Below are positions 10,378-18,792 of a stretch of DNA of 64,000 nt, in pieces; within the stretch, counting starts at the first letter, position 1; each line of letters begins with the position of its first letter. A program made the translations under genes and the position numbers. The notes under the pieces are model-generated. The model was not told the origin of the DNA and made no database searches. It saw only the letters and a list, made by a program, of their open reading frames with translations. The stretch comes from Hyphomicrobiales bacterium. GTDB lineage: Bacteria; Pseudomonadota; Alphaproteobacteria; Rhizobiales; Rhizobiaceae. The stretch is taken from the NCBI GenBank assembly GCA_900472295.1, contig UCIA01000024.1, forward strand, positions 14,577-78,576, given 5' to 3'.

Positions 10378-11622
10378 ATGTCCTCCATCCGCCCGCTGAT
10401 CCCGCTCCTCATTGCCGCCGGCATCCTGCTCGGCGGCAACGGGCTGCAAAGCACCTTGATCGCGCTGCGCGGTGCGCAGGAGGGATTTTCGGCGTCCGAT
10501 ATCGGCCTGATGGGGACGTTCTATTTCGCCGGCTTCCTGCTCGGTTGCCTCGCGGTGACCCGCATCCTCAAAGCGGTCGGCCATGTCAGGACTTTCTCGG
10601 CGCTCGCCGCGACCGCCTCGGCCGGGACGCTGCTTCTGGTGCTGGTCATCGATCCGGTGATGTGGTGCGCGGTACGCTTTGCCGGCGGCTTCTGCTTTGC
10701 CGGCCTGTTCACCGTCATGGAAGCATGGCTGAACTCCGGCGTCGAAAACAAGGATCGCGCGCGGGTGCTGGCCATCTACCGCATGGTCGATATCGGCTCG
10801 GTGACCGGAGCGCAGTTCCTGATCCCTGTATTCGGTCCCGGCGGCTTTGCCATCTTCGCCATCATCTCGATGATGATAACCCTGTCGCTGGTGCCTGTGT
10901 CGCTTGGCGACCGCTCCAACCCGACGCCGCCTGAAGACGTCAAGCTGGATCTCGCGCGCGTCTGGCGGATTTCGCCGCTTGGCTGCTTCGGCTGCATCTG
11001 CGTCGGCGTCACCAACAGCGCCTTCCGCACATTGTCGCCGGTCTATGCCGAACAGATCGGCATGTCGGTGGCCGATGTCGTCACCTTCGTCAGCGTCGGC
11101 ATTTTCGGCGGCGCCCTCATCCAATATCCGCTGGGCTATCTCTCCGACCGCTGGGACCGGCGCGCGGTGCTTTTGGCCACGACATGCGGCGCCATGTTCG
11201 CGGCGCTGGCGCTGGCGTTCGTCGCCGGCGCCGACCCAACCCTCAATTTGATCATCGTCTTTATCTTCGGCAGCTTCGCCATGCCGCTCTATTCGCTGTC
11301 GGCGGCGCACTCCAACGACCGCGCCGACAAGGGCGAGTTCGTGCTGATCAACGCCGCCTTGATGCTGTTCTATTCCTTCGGCGCCATCGGCGGCCCTTTC
11401 GCCGCCTCGACGGTGATGCAATATTTCGGACCGGGCGCCCTGTTTGTTTTCAGCGCTGCGGTCTACGCCATCCTCATCGCCGTCATTCTCTACCGCATGC
11501 AGGTGCGTGGCAGCGTGCCGGCGGGCAAGCGCAGCCGCTTCACGGCGCTGCTGCGCACATCGACCGTCTTCGCGCGGCTGGCGCGAAGGAATGGCGATTC
11601 CGACGGATCGGCGGATACTTGA
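10378..11622 (+). CDS. MFS transporter, YcaD-like
   Basis: The 414-residue protein has about twelve membrane segments. The first half has the hydrophobic start IRPLIPLLIAAGILLGGNGL and the motif VRFAGGFCFAGLFTVMEAWL. The second half has QYPLGYLSDRWDRRAVLLA, the major facilitator loop motif. The pattern is closest to the YcaD-type group of putative exporters; the substrate is unknown. The start is uncertain: ATG 10378 gives a family-like N-terminus, while GTG 10351 would add nine residues, and neither has a strong ribosome site. It follows the other MFS gene by 124 bases on the same strand but belongs to a different subfamily. Confidence 0.85.
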   Translation: MSSIRPLIPLLIAAGILLGGNGLQSTLIALRGAQEGFSASDIGLMGTFYFAGFLLGCLAVTRILKAVGHVRTFSALAATASAGTLLLVLVIDPVMWCAVRFAGGFCFAGLFTVMEAWLNSGVENKDRARVLAIYRMVDIGSVTGAQFLIPVFGPGGFAIFAIISMMITLSLVPVSLGDRSNPTPPEDVKLDLARVWRISPLGCFGCICVGVTNSAFRTLSPVYAEQIGMSVADVVTFVSVGIFGGALIQYPLGYLSDRWDRRAVLLATTCGAMFAALALAFVAGADPTLNLIIVFIFGSFAMPLYSLSAAHSNDRADKGEFVLINAALMLFYSFGAIGGPFAASTVMQYFGPGALFVFSAAVYAILIAVILYRMQVRGSVPAGKRSRFTALLRTSTVFARLARRNGDSDGSADT

Positions 11623-11696
11623 CCGAAGGGCGGCTTGACGAAAGCGCCCATGGCTGAAATTGAAGAGAACCTTACCCGTTACTAAAAAGCGATTTG

Positions 11697-12848
11697 ATGC
11701 ACGTCATCACAACCCAAACTGAGCTCGAGTCCGTTCTCGCCGCTTTCGAAAAGTCGGATTTCGTCACCGTCGACACCGAATTCATCCGCGAAACGACGTT
11801 CTGGCCGATCCTGTGCCTGATCCAGATGGCGGCTCCGGGCGTCACCGCGCTGATCGATCCGCTGTCGCCCGACATCAACCTCACCCCGTTCTTCCGGCTG
11901 ATGGCCAACGAGGCGGTGGTCAAGGTTTTTCACGCCGCGCGCCAGGACATCGAAATCATCGTTCATCTCGGCGATCTGGTGCCGCATCCGGTATTCGATA
12001 CCCAGGTCGCGGCGATGGTCTGCGGCTTCGGCGACAGCGTCTCCTACGACCAGCTGGTGCAGCGCGTCACCGGCGCCCGGCTCGACAAATCCTCGCGTTT
12101 CACCGACTGGCGCCATCGGCCGCTGTCCGACAAGCAGCTCGACTATGCCTTGGCCGACGTCACCCATCTGATCGATGTCTACCAGCACCTCAGCGCCGAA
12201 CTGGAGCGGGAAAACCGCGCCCATTGGCTGAATGAGGAAATGGATGTGCTGACCTCGCGCGAGACCTACGATCCGCACCCCGAAGACGCCTGGAAACGGC
12301 TGAAGATGCGGCTGCGCAAGCCGCAGGAATTGGCGATCGTGCAGGCGGTGGCAGCCTGGCGCGAGCGCGAAGCGCGCGAACGCGACGTGCCGCGCGGCCG
12401 GGTTCTGAAAGACGACGCCATCTACGAGGTTGCCCAGCAGGCGCCGCGCGATCCGGCGGCTCTTGGCAAACTGCGCACGACGCCGAAAGGCTGGGAACGG
12501 TCGTCGACCGCAACGGCGCTGCTTGGAGCGGTCAACACGGCACTCGCTCTGCCCCGGGAAGACATGCCGAAGCTGCCCAAGAGCTTTCAGCCGCCCGAGG
12601 GCTCCAATGCCGCCGCCGAGCTGTTGAAGGTGCTGTTGCGGATCGTCGCCGAGAAGGAAGGCGTCGCCTCGAAAGTGCTGGCGTCCAGCGACGATATCGA
12701 CCGCATCGCAGCCGAAGGCGAAGCAGCCGACGTCCCGGCCCTGCAGGGATGGCGCCGCGCCGTGTTCGGCGAGGCCGCGCTAAAACTGGTGCGCGGCGAA
12801 ATCGGCATCAAGTTCGACAAGCGCAAGATTGCGGTGTTTGATTTGTAG
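11697..12848 (+). CDS. rnd: ribonuclease D
   Basis: This 3'-to-5' exoribonuclease acts in tRNA and stable RNA 3' maturation. The 383 residues carry the DEDD exonuclease fold: motif I VTVDTEFIRE (about 22-31), motif II KVFHAARQDIE, and motif III LDYALADVTHL with the Tyr of the DEDDy type. An HRDC domain follows (about 205-285, RKPQELAIVQAVAAWREREA). ATG 11697 is used; a TTG directly before it is not needed. It is separated from both MFS genes and from the convergent MAPEG gene, with a hairpin after the stop. Confidence 0.93.
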   Translation: MHVITTQTELESVLAAFEKSDFVTVDTEFIRETTFWPILCLIQMAAPGVTALIDPLSPDINLTPFFRLMANEAVVKVFHAARQDIEIIVHLGDLVPHPVFDTQVAAMVCGFGDSVSYDQLVQRVTGARLDKSSRFTDWRHRPLSDKQLDYALADVTHLIDVYQHLSAELERENRAHWLNEEMDVLTSRETYDPHPEDAWKRLKMRLRKPQELAIVQAVAAWREREARERDVPRGRVLKDDAIYEVAQQAPRDPAALGKLRTTPKGWERSSTATALLGAVNTALALPREDMPKLPKSFQPPEGSNAAAELLKVLLRIVAEKEGVASKVLASSDDIDRIAAEGEAADVPALQGWRRAVFGEAALKLVRGEIGIKFDKRKIAVFDL

Positions 12849-12856
12849 CATCTCTT

Positions 12857-12879
12857 CCTTCTCCCTCTGTGGGAGAAGG
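12857..12879. terminator. hairpin between convergent genes
   Basis: CCTTCTCCC pairs perfectly with GGGAGAAGG around a five-base loop. It lies between rnd (+) and the MAPEG gene (-), so it could stop both transcripts. There is no T-run, and the same sequence type is a common dispersed repeat in Mesorhizobium, so the terminator role is only an inference. Confidence 0.5.
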
Positions 12880-12895
12880 TGAAGATGGCTCCACC

Positions 12896-13315
12896 TCAAA
12901 CCACGCCCAGCAAATGCAGCGCCAGCCAGATCCAGCCGATGGCGAGCACCACGAAGCCGGTGACGAATGAACGGTTGCGCAGGAACAGCCGGTTGCTGGT
13001 CAAATGGACCGAGGCGTGGACGTAGCGCGAGACGACGAAAATCCACATCAACGCCAGGGTCAGATAGTTGACGCCGTTGGTGGCGTGCAATGCCAGGCAC
13101 AGCACGTAGAACAGCACCGGCAATTCATATTGGTTGCTGAGATTGGCGGCGACTGTAGCGCTGGTCGCGGGCTCGTTGCCACGGGTCTTGAACACACCGA
13201 CCTTGGCCTCGCCGGACTTTACCGCGACATAGCGGCGACGGCCCATCACGCAATAGACGATATAGACGAGCAGCACCTGCGCCAGCATTGGCCAGAAGAT
13301 CGCGGTCTGGCTCAT
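12896..13315 (-). CDS. MAPEG-family membrane protein
   Basis: The 139-residue protein has four membrane segments. The MAPEG signature is visible as the RGNEP motif (about 46-50), an Asn and Glu in LSNQYELPVLFYVL, and the SRYVHASVHLTSN loop before the last segments. Eukaryotic members conjugate or isomerise lipids with glutathione; bacterial members of this length are mostly uncharacterised. It is transcribed with the same orientation as the next gene upstream on the minus strand (22 bases away) and guaB, so it may be the last gene of a guaB-led unit. Confidence 0.88.
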   Translation of the reverse strand: MSQTAIFWPMLAQVLLVYIVYCVMGRRRYVAVKSGEAKVGVFKTRGNEPATSATVAANLSNQYELPVLFYVLCLALHATNGVNYLTLALMWIFVVSRYVHASVHLTSNRLFLRNRSFVTGFVVLAIGWIWLALHLLGVV

Positions 13316-13337
13316 GGCGTTGCCCCTGCTTTGTCGT

Positions 13338-13907
13338 TCATGCCTGCGGACGCCGCTGGGCGGCGAGGATCAAGACCGCGATGACGGCGACAGGTATCGC
13401 CAGAAATGCGAATTTGGTGACGATCAGCGACGAGGCCAAAGACAGCGAATCCGGATTGGCCGACAGCGCATCGGACAAAAGCCGCGCCACCGCAATGTTC
13501 TGGGCGTAGTCGGCGCAAGTGTAAGGCAGCACCATAACCAGCGCGAACAGCGATTGAAGCTGCACCGGCATGGCGCGAAAATTCTTCAGCCGCCGCCCGG
13601 TGGCCAGGATCAGGCTGACCAAGGTCAGCGAGAGCAGCGCCGGGAACAGAAGATCGAAGGTCAGATAGTGCCAGACCAGGATGATCTCGCTGCCGCGCCG
13701 GCCGAGCGCCGTCAGCCAAGCCATGCCTTCGTCGGGAGTGAACCCGCCAAAGCGCACATCGAGCGACGGCAGGCCGCCGCTCAGTCCGCGAAAATAGAAG
13801 AACTCCAGCAGCGTCATGACGATGAAAACCGCCATGGAGGCAAAGCACAGCGCGCCGGCATGGCGCGACAGCCGCAAGACGATCGCGGCCTGGTTGCGCC
13901 AGAGCAT
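13338..13907 (-). CDS. small integral membrane protein of unknown function
   Basis: The 189-residue protein has about four or five membrane segments. The charged N-terminus MLWRNQAAIVLRLSRHAG leads into the first segment. Loops contain FGGFTPDEG and YTCADYAQNIAVARLL. No family is recognised. ATG 13907 is chosen because the open frame upstream of it runs into the end of guaB and shows no protein character. The gap to the guaB stop is 19 bases, suggesting cotranscription with guaB and the MAPEG gene. Confidence 0.75.
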   Translation of the reverse strand: MLWRNQAAIVLRLSRHAGALCFASMAVFIVMTLLEFFYFRGLSGGLPSLDVRFGGFTPDEGMAWLTALGRRGSEIILVWHYLTFDLLFPALLSLTLVSLILATGRRLKNFRAMPVQLQSLFALVMVLPYTCADYAQNIAVARLLSDALSANPDSLSLASSLIVTKFAFLAIPVAVIAVLILAAQRRPQA

Positions 13908-13926
13908 GTGCCGCTCTGGCTGCCGG

Positions 13927-15429
13927 TCAGATGCCGCCAGGATAGTTCGGGCTTTCGCGGGTAATCGTGACGTCATGGGCGTGGCTTTCACGAAGTCCGG
14001 CGTTGGATATGCGCACAAAGGTGGCGCGCTCGCGGAAATCGGCAAGGTCGCGGCCACCGACATAACCCATAGCGGCTTTTAGCCCGCCTGCAAGCTGGTG
14101 CAACACGCCAGACACAGGTCCTTTATAGGGCACCTGCCCTTCAATGCCTTCCGGCACCAGTTTCAGCGTATCGCGCACTTCGGCCTGGAAGTAGCGATCG
14201 GCCGAACCGCGCGCCATGGCGCCGACCGAGCCCATGCCGCGATAGGCCTTGAAGGAGCGGCCCTGGTGCAAATAGACCTCGCCCGGGCTTTCGTCGGTGC
14301 CGGCCAGCAGCGAGCCGATCATCGCCGCACTGGCGCCTGCGGCAAGCGCCTTGGCTAGGTCGCCCGAATATTTGATGCCGCCGTCGGCGATGACCGACAC
14401 ACCGGATTTGTGCGCCGTCTCGACCGCCGACATGATCGCCGAAAGCTGCGGCACGCCGACACCGGCTACGATGCGCGTGGTGCAGATCGAGCCCGGGCCG
14501 ATGCCGACCTTGACGGCGTCGGCGCCGGCGTCGATCAGCGCCTGCGTGCCTTCGGCGGTGGCGACATTGCCGGCCAGGATACGCACGGAGTTGGAAAGCT
14601 TCTTGGCGCGCGTGACCGCATCCAGCACACGCTGCGAATGGCCATGCGCGGTGTCGATGACCAAGAGGTCGACGCCGGCATCGATCAGCCGCTCGGCGCG
14701 TTCGAAGCCGTCATCGCCGACGCTGGTGGCGGCGGCGGCGCGCAGCCGGCCCTGCGCGTCCTTGGTGGCGTGCGGGTTGAGCTGCGACTTCTCGATGTCC
14801 TTGACGGTGATCAGGCCGACGCAATTGCCCTGTTTGTCGACGACGACCAGCTTTTCGATGCGGTGCTGGTGCAGCAGCCGCTTGGCTTCGTCCTGGTCGA
14901 CATTCTCCTTGACCGTGATCAGGTTCTCACGCGTCATCAACTCGTAGACTTTTTGGCCCGGATCCGAGGCGAAGCGCACGTCGCGGTTGGTCAGGATGCC
15001 GACCAGGCGGCCGATCTTCTGACCGCCGGTGCCGCCATTCTCGACCACCGGAATGCCGGAGATCGAATAAGTCCGCATCAGCGCCAACGCGTCGGCCAGC
15101 GTGGCGTCTGGGCCGATGGTGACCGGGTTGATGACCATGCCGGATTCGAATTTCTTGACCTGGCGCACCTGCTCGGCCTGTTCGGCCGGCGAGAAATTGC
15201 GGTGGATGACACCGATGCCGCCGGCCTGCGCCATGGCAATGGCAAGCCGCGCCTCGGTGACGGTGTCCATGGCCGCCGACAAGATCGGCACGTTGAGGTC
15301 GATGTCGGTGGCGATGCGGGTGCGGATGTCGGTCTCGCCGGGCATGACCTCGGAATGACCGGGCTGCAACAGCACGTCGTCAAAGGTCAGCGCCAGCGCG
15401 CCGGTGGACGTTTCGATGATTTTTGCCAT
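13927..15429 (-). CDS. guaB: inosine-5'-monophosphate dehydrogenase
   Basis: This enzyme oxidises IMP to XMP with NAD+, the committed step to guanine nucleotides. The 500 residues match GuaB. Residues 1-90 start the TIM barrel with LTFDDVLLQPGHSEVMP. Two CBS domains occupy about 97-213. The catalytic loop reads GIGPGSICTTRIVAGVG with Cys316 as the nucleophile, and SAAMDTVTEARLA is the conserved early motif. The start ATG 15429 gives the standard MAKIIETSTGALALTFDD N-terminus. It is probably the first gene of a minus-strand unit with two membrane-protein genes. Confidence 0.96.
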   Translation of the reverse strand: MAKIIETSTGALALTFDDVLLQPGHSEVMPGETDIRTRIATDIDLNVPILSAAMDTVTEARLAIAMAQAGGIGVIHRNFSPAEQAEQVRQVKKFESGMVINPVTIGPDATLADALALMRTYSISGIPVVENGGTGGQKIGRLVGILTNRDVRFASDPGQKVYELMTRENLITVKENVDQDEAKRLLHQHRIEKLVVVDKQGNCVGLITVKDIEKSQLNPHATKDAQGRLRAAAATSVGDDGFERAERLIDAGVDLLVIDTAHGHSQRVLDAVTRAKKLSNSVRILAGNVATAEGTQALIDAGADAVKVGIGPGSICTTRIVAGVGVPQLSAIMSAVETAHKSGVSVIADGGIKYSGDLAKALAAGASAAMIGSLLAGTDESPGEVYLHQGRSFKAYRGMGSVGAMARGSADRYFQAEVRDTLKLVPEGIEGQVPYKGPVSGVLHQLAGGLKAAMGYVGGRDLADFRERATFVRISNAGLRESHAHDVTITRESPNYPGGI

Positions 15430-15467
15430 GGCCAGTCCTTCGGATACGAAAAGCGATGGGAGAATAC

Positions 15468-15497
15468 AAAAAAGCGCTGGACCGCAATGGACAGCGC
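15468..15497 (-). terminator. terminator after the toxin-antitoxin pair
   Basis: On the minus strand GCGCTG pairs with CAGCGC around a 12-base loop and runs directly into six T residues. It lies between the PIN-toxin stop (15573) and the guaB start, separating the two minus-strand transcripts. Confidence 0.75.
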
Positions 15498-15572
15498 CGA
15501 CTCGTTTCTTCCCTTTCAGGATTGGCGCTGGCTGGTAACACGTCGCGACGTGGTTGAAAAGCCGGTGATTGC

Positions 15573-16028
15573 CTATTCGGCGGACTTGCCCAGCAGAGCA
15601 TCGAGCAAGGCATGGCGCGGCGATGCGAAAGGATTGACGACCGTTACGCCGCCCCAGGTGAAGCCGTCCTGCAGGTCTTCCGACAGAAGCAGCCGACAGC
15701 CGGTTTGCGAGGCTACGGACAGGATGGTCGCATCCCAGATGCCGAAATGGTGATCGGTCGCAAGATCAGCCGCCACCGTCATTACCTCCGGCGTCGTGCC
15801 GACAACCGGAAACGCATCGCGCCAGCTCAACATGGCGTCGCGGGCCCCTGCGCGCGACCGTCCGGCCTTGCGTGTCAGAACCGTGAACAGCTCGCCCAGC
15901 ACCTGGACCGGGACGACAGTTGCCTCCTGCGCGATGTCGCGCAACAGGTCGAACACGATGTCGCGCTTCTCTGCTCCGTTGACCCCCTCGGCATAGACAA
16001 GGATGTTGGTATCGAGCGCGACCTTCAC
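15573..16028 (-). CDS. PIN-domain ribonuclease toxin (VapC type)
   Basis: The 151-residue protein has the PIN fold. The first acidic residue lies in VALDTNILVYAEG (Asp6), a conserved Glu in VQVLGELFTVL, and the C-terminal acidic pair in FGIWDATILSVA and LLLSEDLQDGF. VapC-type toxins cleave tRNA or rRNA and are held inactive by the partner antitoxin. The start ATG overlaps the antitoxin stop by four bases (16025-16028), the usual translational coupling. A terminator follows at 15468-15497. Confidence 0.9.
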   Translation of the reverse strand: MKVALDTNILVYAEGVNGAEKRDIVFDLLRDIAQEATVVPVQVLGELFTVLTRKAGRSRAGARDAMLSWRDAFPVVGTTPEVMTVAADLATDHHFGIWDATILSVASQTGCRLLLSEDLQDGFTWGGVTVVNPFASPRHALLDALLGKSAE

Positions 16029-16270
16029 CGCTCGTCCTCGTAGAGCTCGTCGCGGCTCCAGCGCCCGGCCTCCACGACAGGCTGTCGCTCAAGGCGCAAC
16101 AGCAGCGCGGCGCGCGAGCGGGAGGCCGCAGCATCGGGCTGTCCCGCGGGTACGATCCGCGCCACGGGCCGCCCATGGCTGGTCACGACATAGCTTTGTC
16201 CTTCGCGGACCCCGCGCAGGAGGAGCGAGAATTTGCGGTTGGCATCGGCTGCAGAAACGGCTTCTTCCAT
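16025..16270 (-). CDS. Phd/YefM-type antitoxin
   Basis: The 81-residue protein has the Phd/YefM DNA-binding N-terminus: VSAADANRKFSLLLRGV, then GQSYVVTSHGRPVARIV. The C-terminal tail, rich in Arg and acidic residues (WSRDELYEDER), would wrap the toxin. It is paired with a PIN toxin, a common hybrid of Phd-type antitoxin and VapC. ATG 16270 matches the family start; ATG 16282 would add MDHV. Autoregulation is likely through the inverted repeat just upstream. Confidence 0.88.
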   Translation of the reverse strand: MEEAVSAADANRKFSLLLRGVREGQSYVVTSHGRPVARIVPAGQPDAAASRSRAALLLRLERQPVVEAGRWSRDELYEDER

Positions 16271-16296
16271 GACATGATCCATCCAGTAGTTATATT

Positions 16297-16311
16297 CACT
16301 ACAACGTAGTG
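16297..16311. promoter_or_regulatory. inverted repeat, likely antitoxin operator
   Basis: CACTAC and GTAGTG form a perfect inverted repeat with three bases between. On the minus strand it is followed within a few bases by TATAAC, a reasonable -10 element, and then by the antitoxin start. A partial copy (ACTAC, complement GTAGT) lies between TATAAC and the start. The position fits an autoregulatory operator bound by the toxin-antitoxin complex. Confidence 0.55.
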
Positions 16312-16503
16312 GATCCGGTCGGTTTTCGCAAGTTTCATTCCTTGACGAAACGCAGCGACACCTCTGCGGTCGCACAAAAGTGACAGCAAATTAATGCGAC
16401 ATCCGAATTGAGGCATGATAACCGCCCGTTTGTATCGGCTTGCCCGCCTTTTCATAGCTTGGATTGGTCGGCACGTAATTTTTGACCAATTCGGACGCGT
16501 TCG

Positions 16504-17922
16504 TTGAACCGCATCATTCCGCTCATATTGGCGGTCGCCCTGTTCATGGAAAACATGGATTCGACCGTCATTGCCACATCGCTGCCGGCGATTGCCGTCG
16601 ACATCAACACCAGCCCGATCGCGCTCAAGCTGGCGCTGACCGCCTACCTGGTGTCGCTGGCGATCTTCATTCCGATCAGCGGCTGGATGGCCGACCGGTT
16701 TGGCGCCAAGAATGTGTTTCGCGCCGCGATCGGCGTGTTCATCGTCGGCTCCATCGCCTGCGCCGCCTCCAATTCGCTGCCGGCCTTCGTCGTCTCGCGC
16801 TTCCTGCAAGGCATAGGCGGCGCCATGATGACGCCTGTGGGACGCCTGGTGCTGGTGCGCGCGACGCCGAAGAGCGAGCTGGTCGCCGCCATGTCGTGGC
16901 TGACCGTGCCGGCTCTGGTCGGGCCGCTGGTGGGACCACCGATCGGCGGCTTCATCACCACCTATTTCACCTGGCACTGGATTTTTCTGATCAACGTGCC
17001 GATCGGGCTGATCGGCATCTGGCTGGCGACGCGCTTCCTGCCGCAGACGGACGCGATGGAGACGCCACCGCTTGATTTCGTCGGTTTCGTCCTGAGCGGG
17101 CTGGCGGCCTCAGGCGTCGTCTTCGGCCTGTCGGTGGTCAGCCTGCCCTATCTGCCGCCGGCGACCGGCCTCATCACCATAGCGGTCGGGCTGATTTCGG
17201 GCGTGCTTTATCTCCTGCATGCGCGGCGCGCCAAGAACCCGCTGCTGGCGCTGGAGCTGTTCCGCAACCAGGTGTTCCGGTCCTCCGTGCTCGGCGGCTC
17301 GTTGTTTCGCATCGGCATCGGTGCTGTGCCGTTCCTGCTGCCGCTGATGTTCCAGATCGGCTTTGGGCTGACGCCGTTCCAGTCGGGCATGATCACCTTC
17401 GTCTCGGCCATCGGCGCCATCGGCATGAAGTTTGTCACCGCGCTGATCTTCCGGCTAGCCGGCTTCCGCCGGGTGCTGATCTGGGGCTCGCTGATCGCTG
17501 CCGGATCGATCGCCATATACGGCCTGTTCACGCCGGAAACGCCTTACGCGCTGATGCTGGCCATGTTGCTGGTCGGCGGCTTCATCCGCTCGATGTTCTT
17601 CACCGGCGTCAACGCGCTCTCCTATGCCGAAGTGTCGGCCGAAGACACCAGCAAGGCAACGCCGATCACGGCGGTGTTCCAGCAGCTGTCGATCGCGCTC
17701 GGCGTGGCGCTGGCCGGCGGCATACTGGAAGTGTCGACCTCGATCCATGGCGGCCCGCTGGCGCTCAGCGATTTCCACATCGCGTTTTTCATCGTCGCGG
17801 CGGTGTCGGCTGCGGCGTCAGTATCGTTCATGCGGCTGGCGCCGGATGCCGGCAATGCGGTGTCAGGACATGGCCGGCTGACGCCAGCAAAGATGCTGGA
17901 GCCGAGCACGGCGGGGAAGTAA
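16504..17922 (+). CDS. DHA2-type MFS multidrug exporter
   Basis: The 472-residue protein has about fourteen membrane segments, as in the EmrB/QacA group of proton-driven drug exporters. The family's first-segment motif reads FMENMDSTVIATSLPAIA (Asp18, Thr20). The loop motif is GWMADRFGAKNVFRAAI and the antiporter motif in segment 5 is LVGPLVGPPIGGFI. The start is a TTG (16504) with a GGACG ribosome-site-like stretch seven bases upstream; the next ATG would remove half of segment 1. No membrane-fusion partner gene is adjacent. Confidence 0.9.
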   Translation: MNRIIPLILAVALFMENMDSTVIATSLPAIAVDINTSPIALKLALTAYLVSLAIFIPISGWMADRFGAKNVFRAAIGVFIVGSIACAASNSLPAFVVSRFLQGIGGAMMTPVGRLVLVRATPKSELVAAMSWLTVPALVGPLVGPPIGGFITTYFTWHWIFLINVPIGLIGIWLATRFLPQTDAMETPPLDFVGFVLSGLAASGVVFGLSVVSLPYLPPATGLITIAVGLISGVLYLLHARRAKNPLLALELFRNQVFRSSVLGGSLFRIGIGAVPFLLPLMFQIGFGLTPFQSGMITFVSAIGAIGMKFVTALIFRLAGFRRVLIWGSLIAAGSIAIYGLFTPETPYALMLAMLLVGGFIRSMFFTGVNALSYAEVSAEDTSKATPITAVFQQLSIALGVALAGGILEVSTSIHGGPLALSDFHIAFFIVAAVSAAASVSFMRLAPDAGNAVSGHGRLTPAKMLEPSTAGK

Positions 17923-17930
17923 GGGCTCAA

Positions 17931-18728
17931 TCAGGCCTCTGCGTCCCCCGGCCCTTCGCTGTTGCTCCGGGCGCTCGAGTCCTTCGGAACGTCCACTGGA
18001 CGTTCCGATCCGCCTGACGGCGGACCGGCCTCTCGCCCTTTGAAGTCTTTCGCCAGCAGATACAGCTCCACCGACTCATCACGCGACGCCGGCGGCTTGA
18101 CGTGATGCACCGAGCGGAAATTCTTCTTCAGCATCGAGAGCAGCTCGTTTTCGGCGCCGCCCTGAAACGTCTTGGCCAAAAAGTGCCCGCCCGGCTTCAG
18201 CACCGACAGCGCAAAATCGGCGGCCACTTCGCACAGATGCATGGTGCGGATGTGGTCGGTTCGCTTGTGGCCGGTGGTCGGTGCCGCCATATCGGACAGC
18301 ACGACATCGGGATCGCCACCGAGCGCTTCGGCCAGTTTCTGCGGGGCATCGGGGTCGAGGAAATCCATCAGCAGCACTGGCGCGCCGGGCACGGCATCCA
18401 TTTCGAGATAGTCGATGCCGATGACATGCGGGTTTTCCGCCGTCGATTTCGTCCGTGCCGCCGCGACCTGGCACCAGCCGCCTGGAGCAGCACCAAGGTC
18501 GATGACCTTCATGCCGGGCTTCAGCAGATGATGCTTGTCGTCGATCTCGATCAGCTTGTAGGCCGCGCGCGAGCGATAGCCGTCGGCCTTGGAGCGCTGG
18601 ACATAGGGATCGTTGATGTGGCGCTGCAGCCAGCGGCGCGACGATTCCTTCAGGCCTGATTTCTTCTTGATCCGCGTCTTCAGGACGCGAATGCTGGCAG
18701 AGCCTGGCTTTTCCGGCTTCTTGGTCAT
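17931..18728 (-). CDS. rlmE: 23S rRNA (uridine-2'-O)-methyltransferase
   Basis: This enzyme methylates the 2'-hydroxyl of U2552 in the 23S rRNA A loop using S-adenosylmethionine. The 265 residues contain the RrmJ/FtsJ fold: SAM loop VIDLGAAPGGWCQVAA (about 75-90) and the K-D-K-E tetrad Lys58 (AAYKL), Asp146 (LSDMA), Lys186 (LAKTF) and Glu221 (SVELY). About 30 residues after the fold (232-265) form a Ser/Pro/Gly-rich tail absent from E. coli RlmE. This tail is encoded by palindromic DNA. Downstream and convergent is the DHA2 exporter, eight bases away. Confidence 0.94.
   Translation of the reverse strand: MTKKPEKPGSASIRVLKTRIKKKSGLKESSRRWLQRHINDPYVQRSKADGYRSRAAYKLIEIDDKHHLLKPGMKVIDLGAAPGGWCQVAAARTKSTAENPHVIGIDYLEMDAVPGAPVLLMDFLDPDAPQKLAEALGGDPDVVLSDMAAPTTGHKRTDHIRTMHLCEVAADFALSVLKPGGHFLAKTFQGGAENELLSMLKKNFRSVHHVKPPASRDESVELYLLAKDFKGREAGPPSGGSERPVDVPKDSSARSNSEGPGDAEA
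17986..18024. repeat. palindromic element inside the rlmE tail
   Basis: Two adjacent palindromes lie in the coding sequence. GGAACGTCC and GGACGTTCC (17986-18006) surround a three-base loop. TCCGCC and GGCGGA (18009-18024) surround TGAC. The second one encodes the PPSGG peptide of the RlmE tail. A related CCGCC-TGAT-GGCGG unit lies in ppx at 20045-20058. Confidence 0.7.
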
Positions 18729-18747
18729 GACTTTATTTCTTGTTTGA

Positions 18748-18792
18748 GCATGATCTTTTCCGAAAACCGCTCAGCACTTTTCGGGATCATGC
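18748..18792. repeat. dispersed GCATGATC palindrome
   Basis: GCATGATC at 18748 and GATCATGC at 18785 are inverted ends of a 45-base element with the inner pair CCGAAAA / TTTTCGG. I recognise this as a very common dispersed rhizobial intergenic repeat. It supplies the stop codon of ppx and lies just upstream of rlmE. Confidence 0.75.

Noticed and set aside
14410..15753. A 447-codon plus-strand open frame across guaB
   Set aside because: It is antisense to guaB, which has clear IMP dehydrogenase motifs; the composition is shadow-like (Arg, Asp, Gly, Val).
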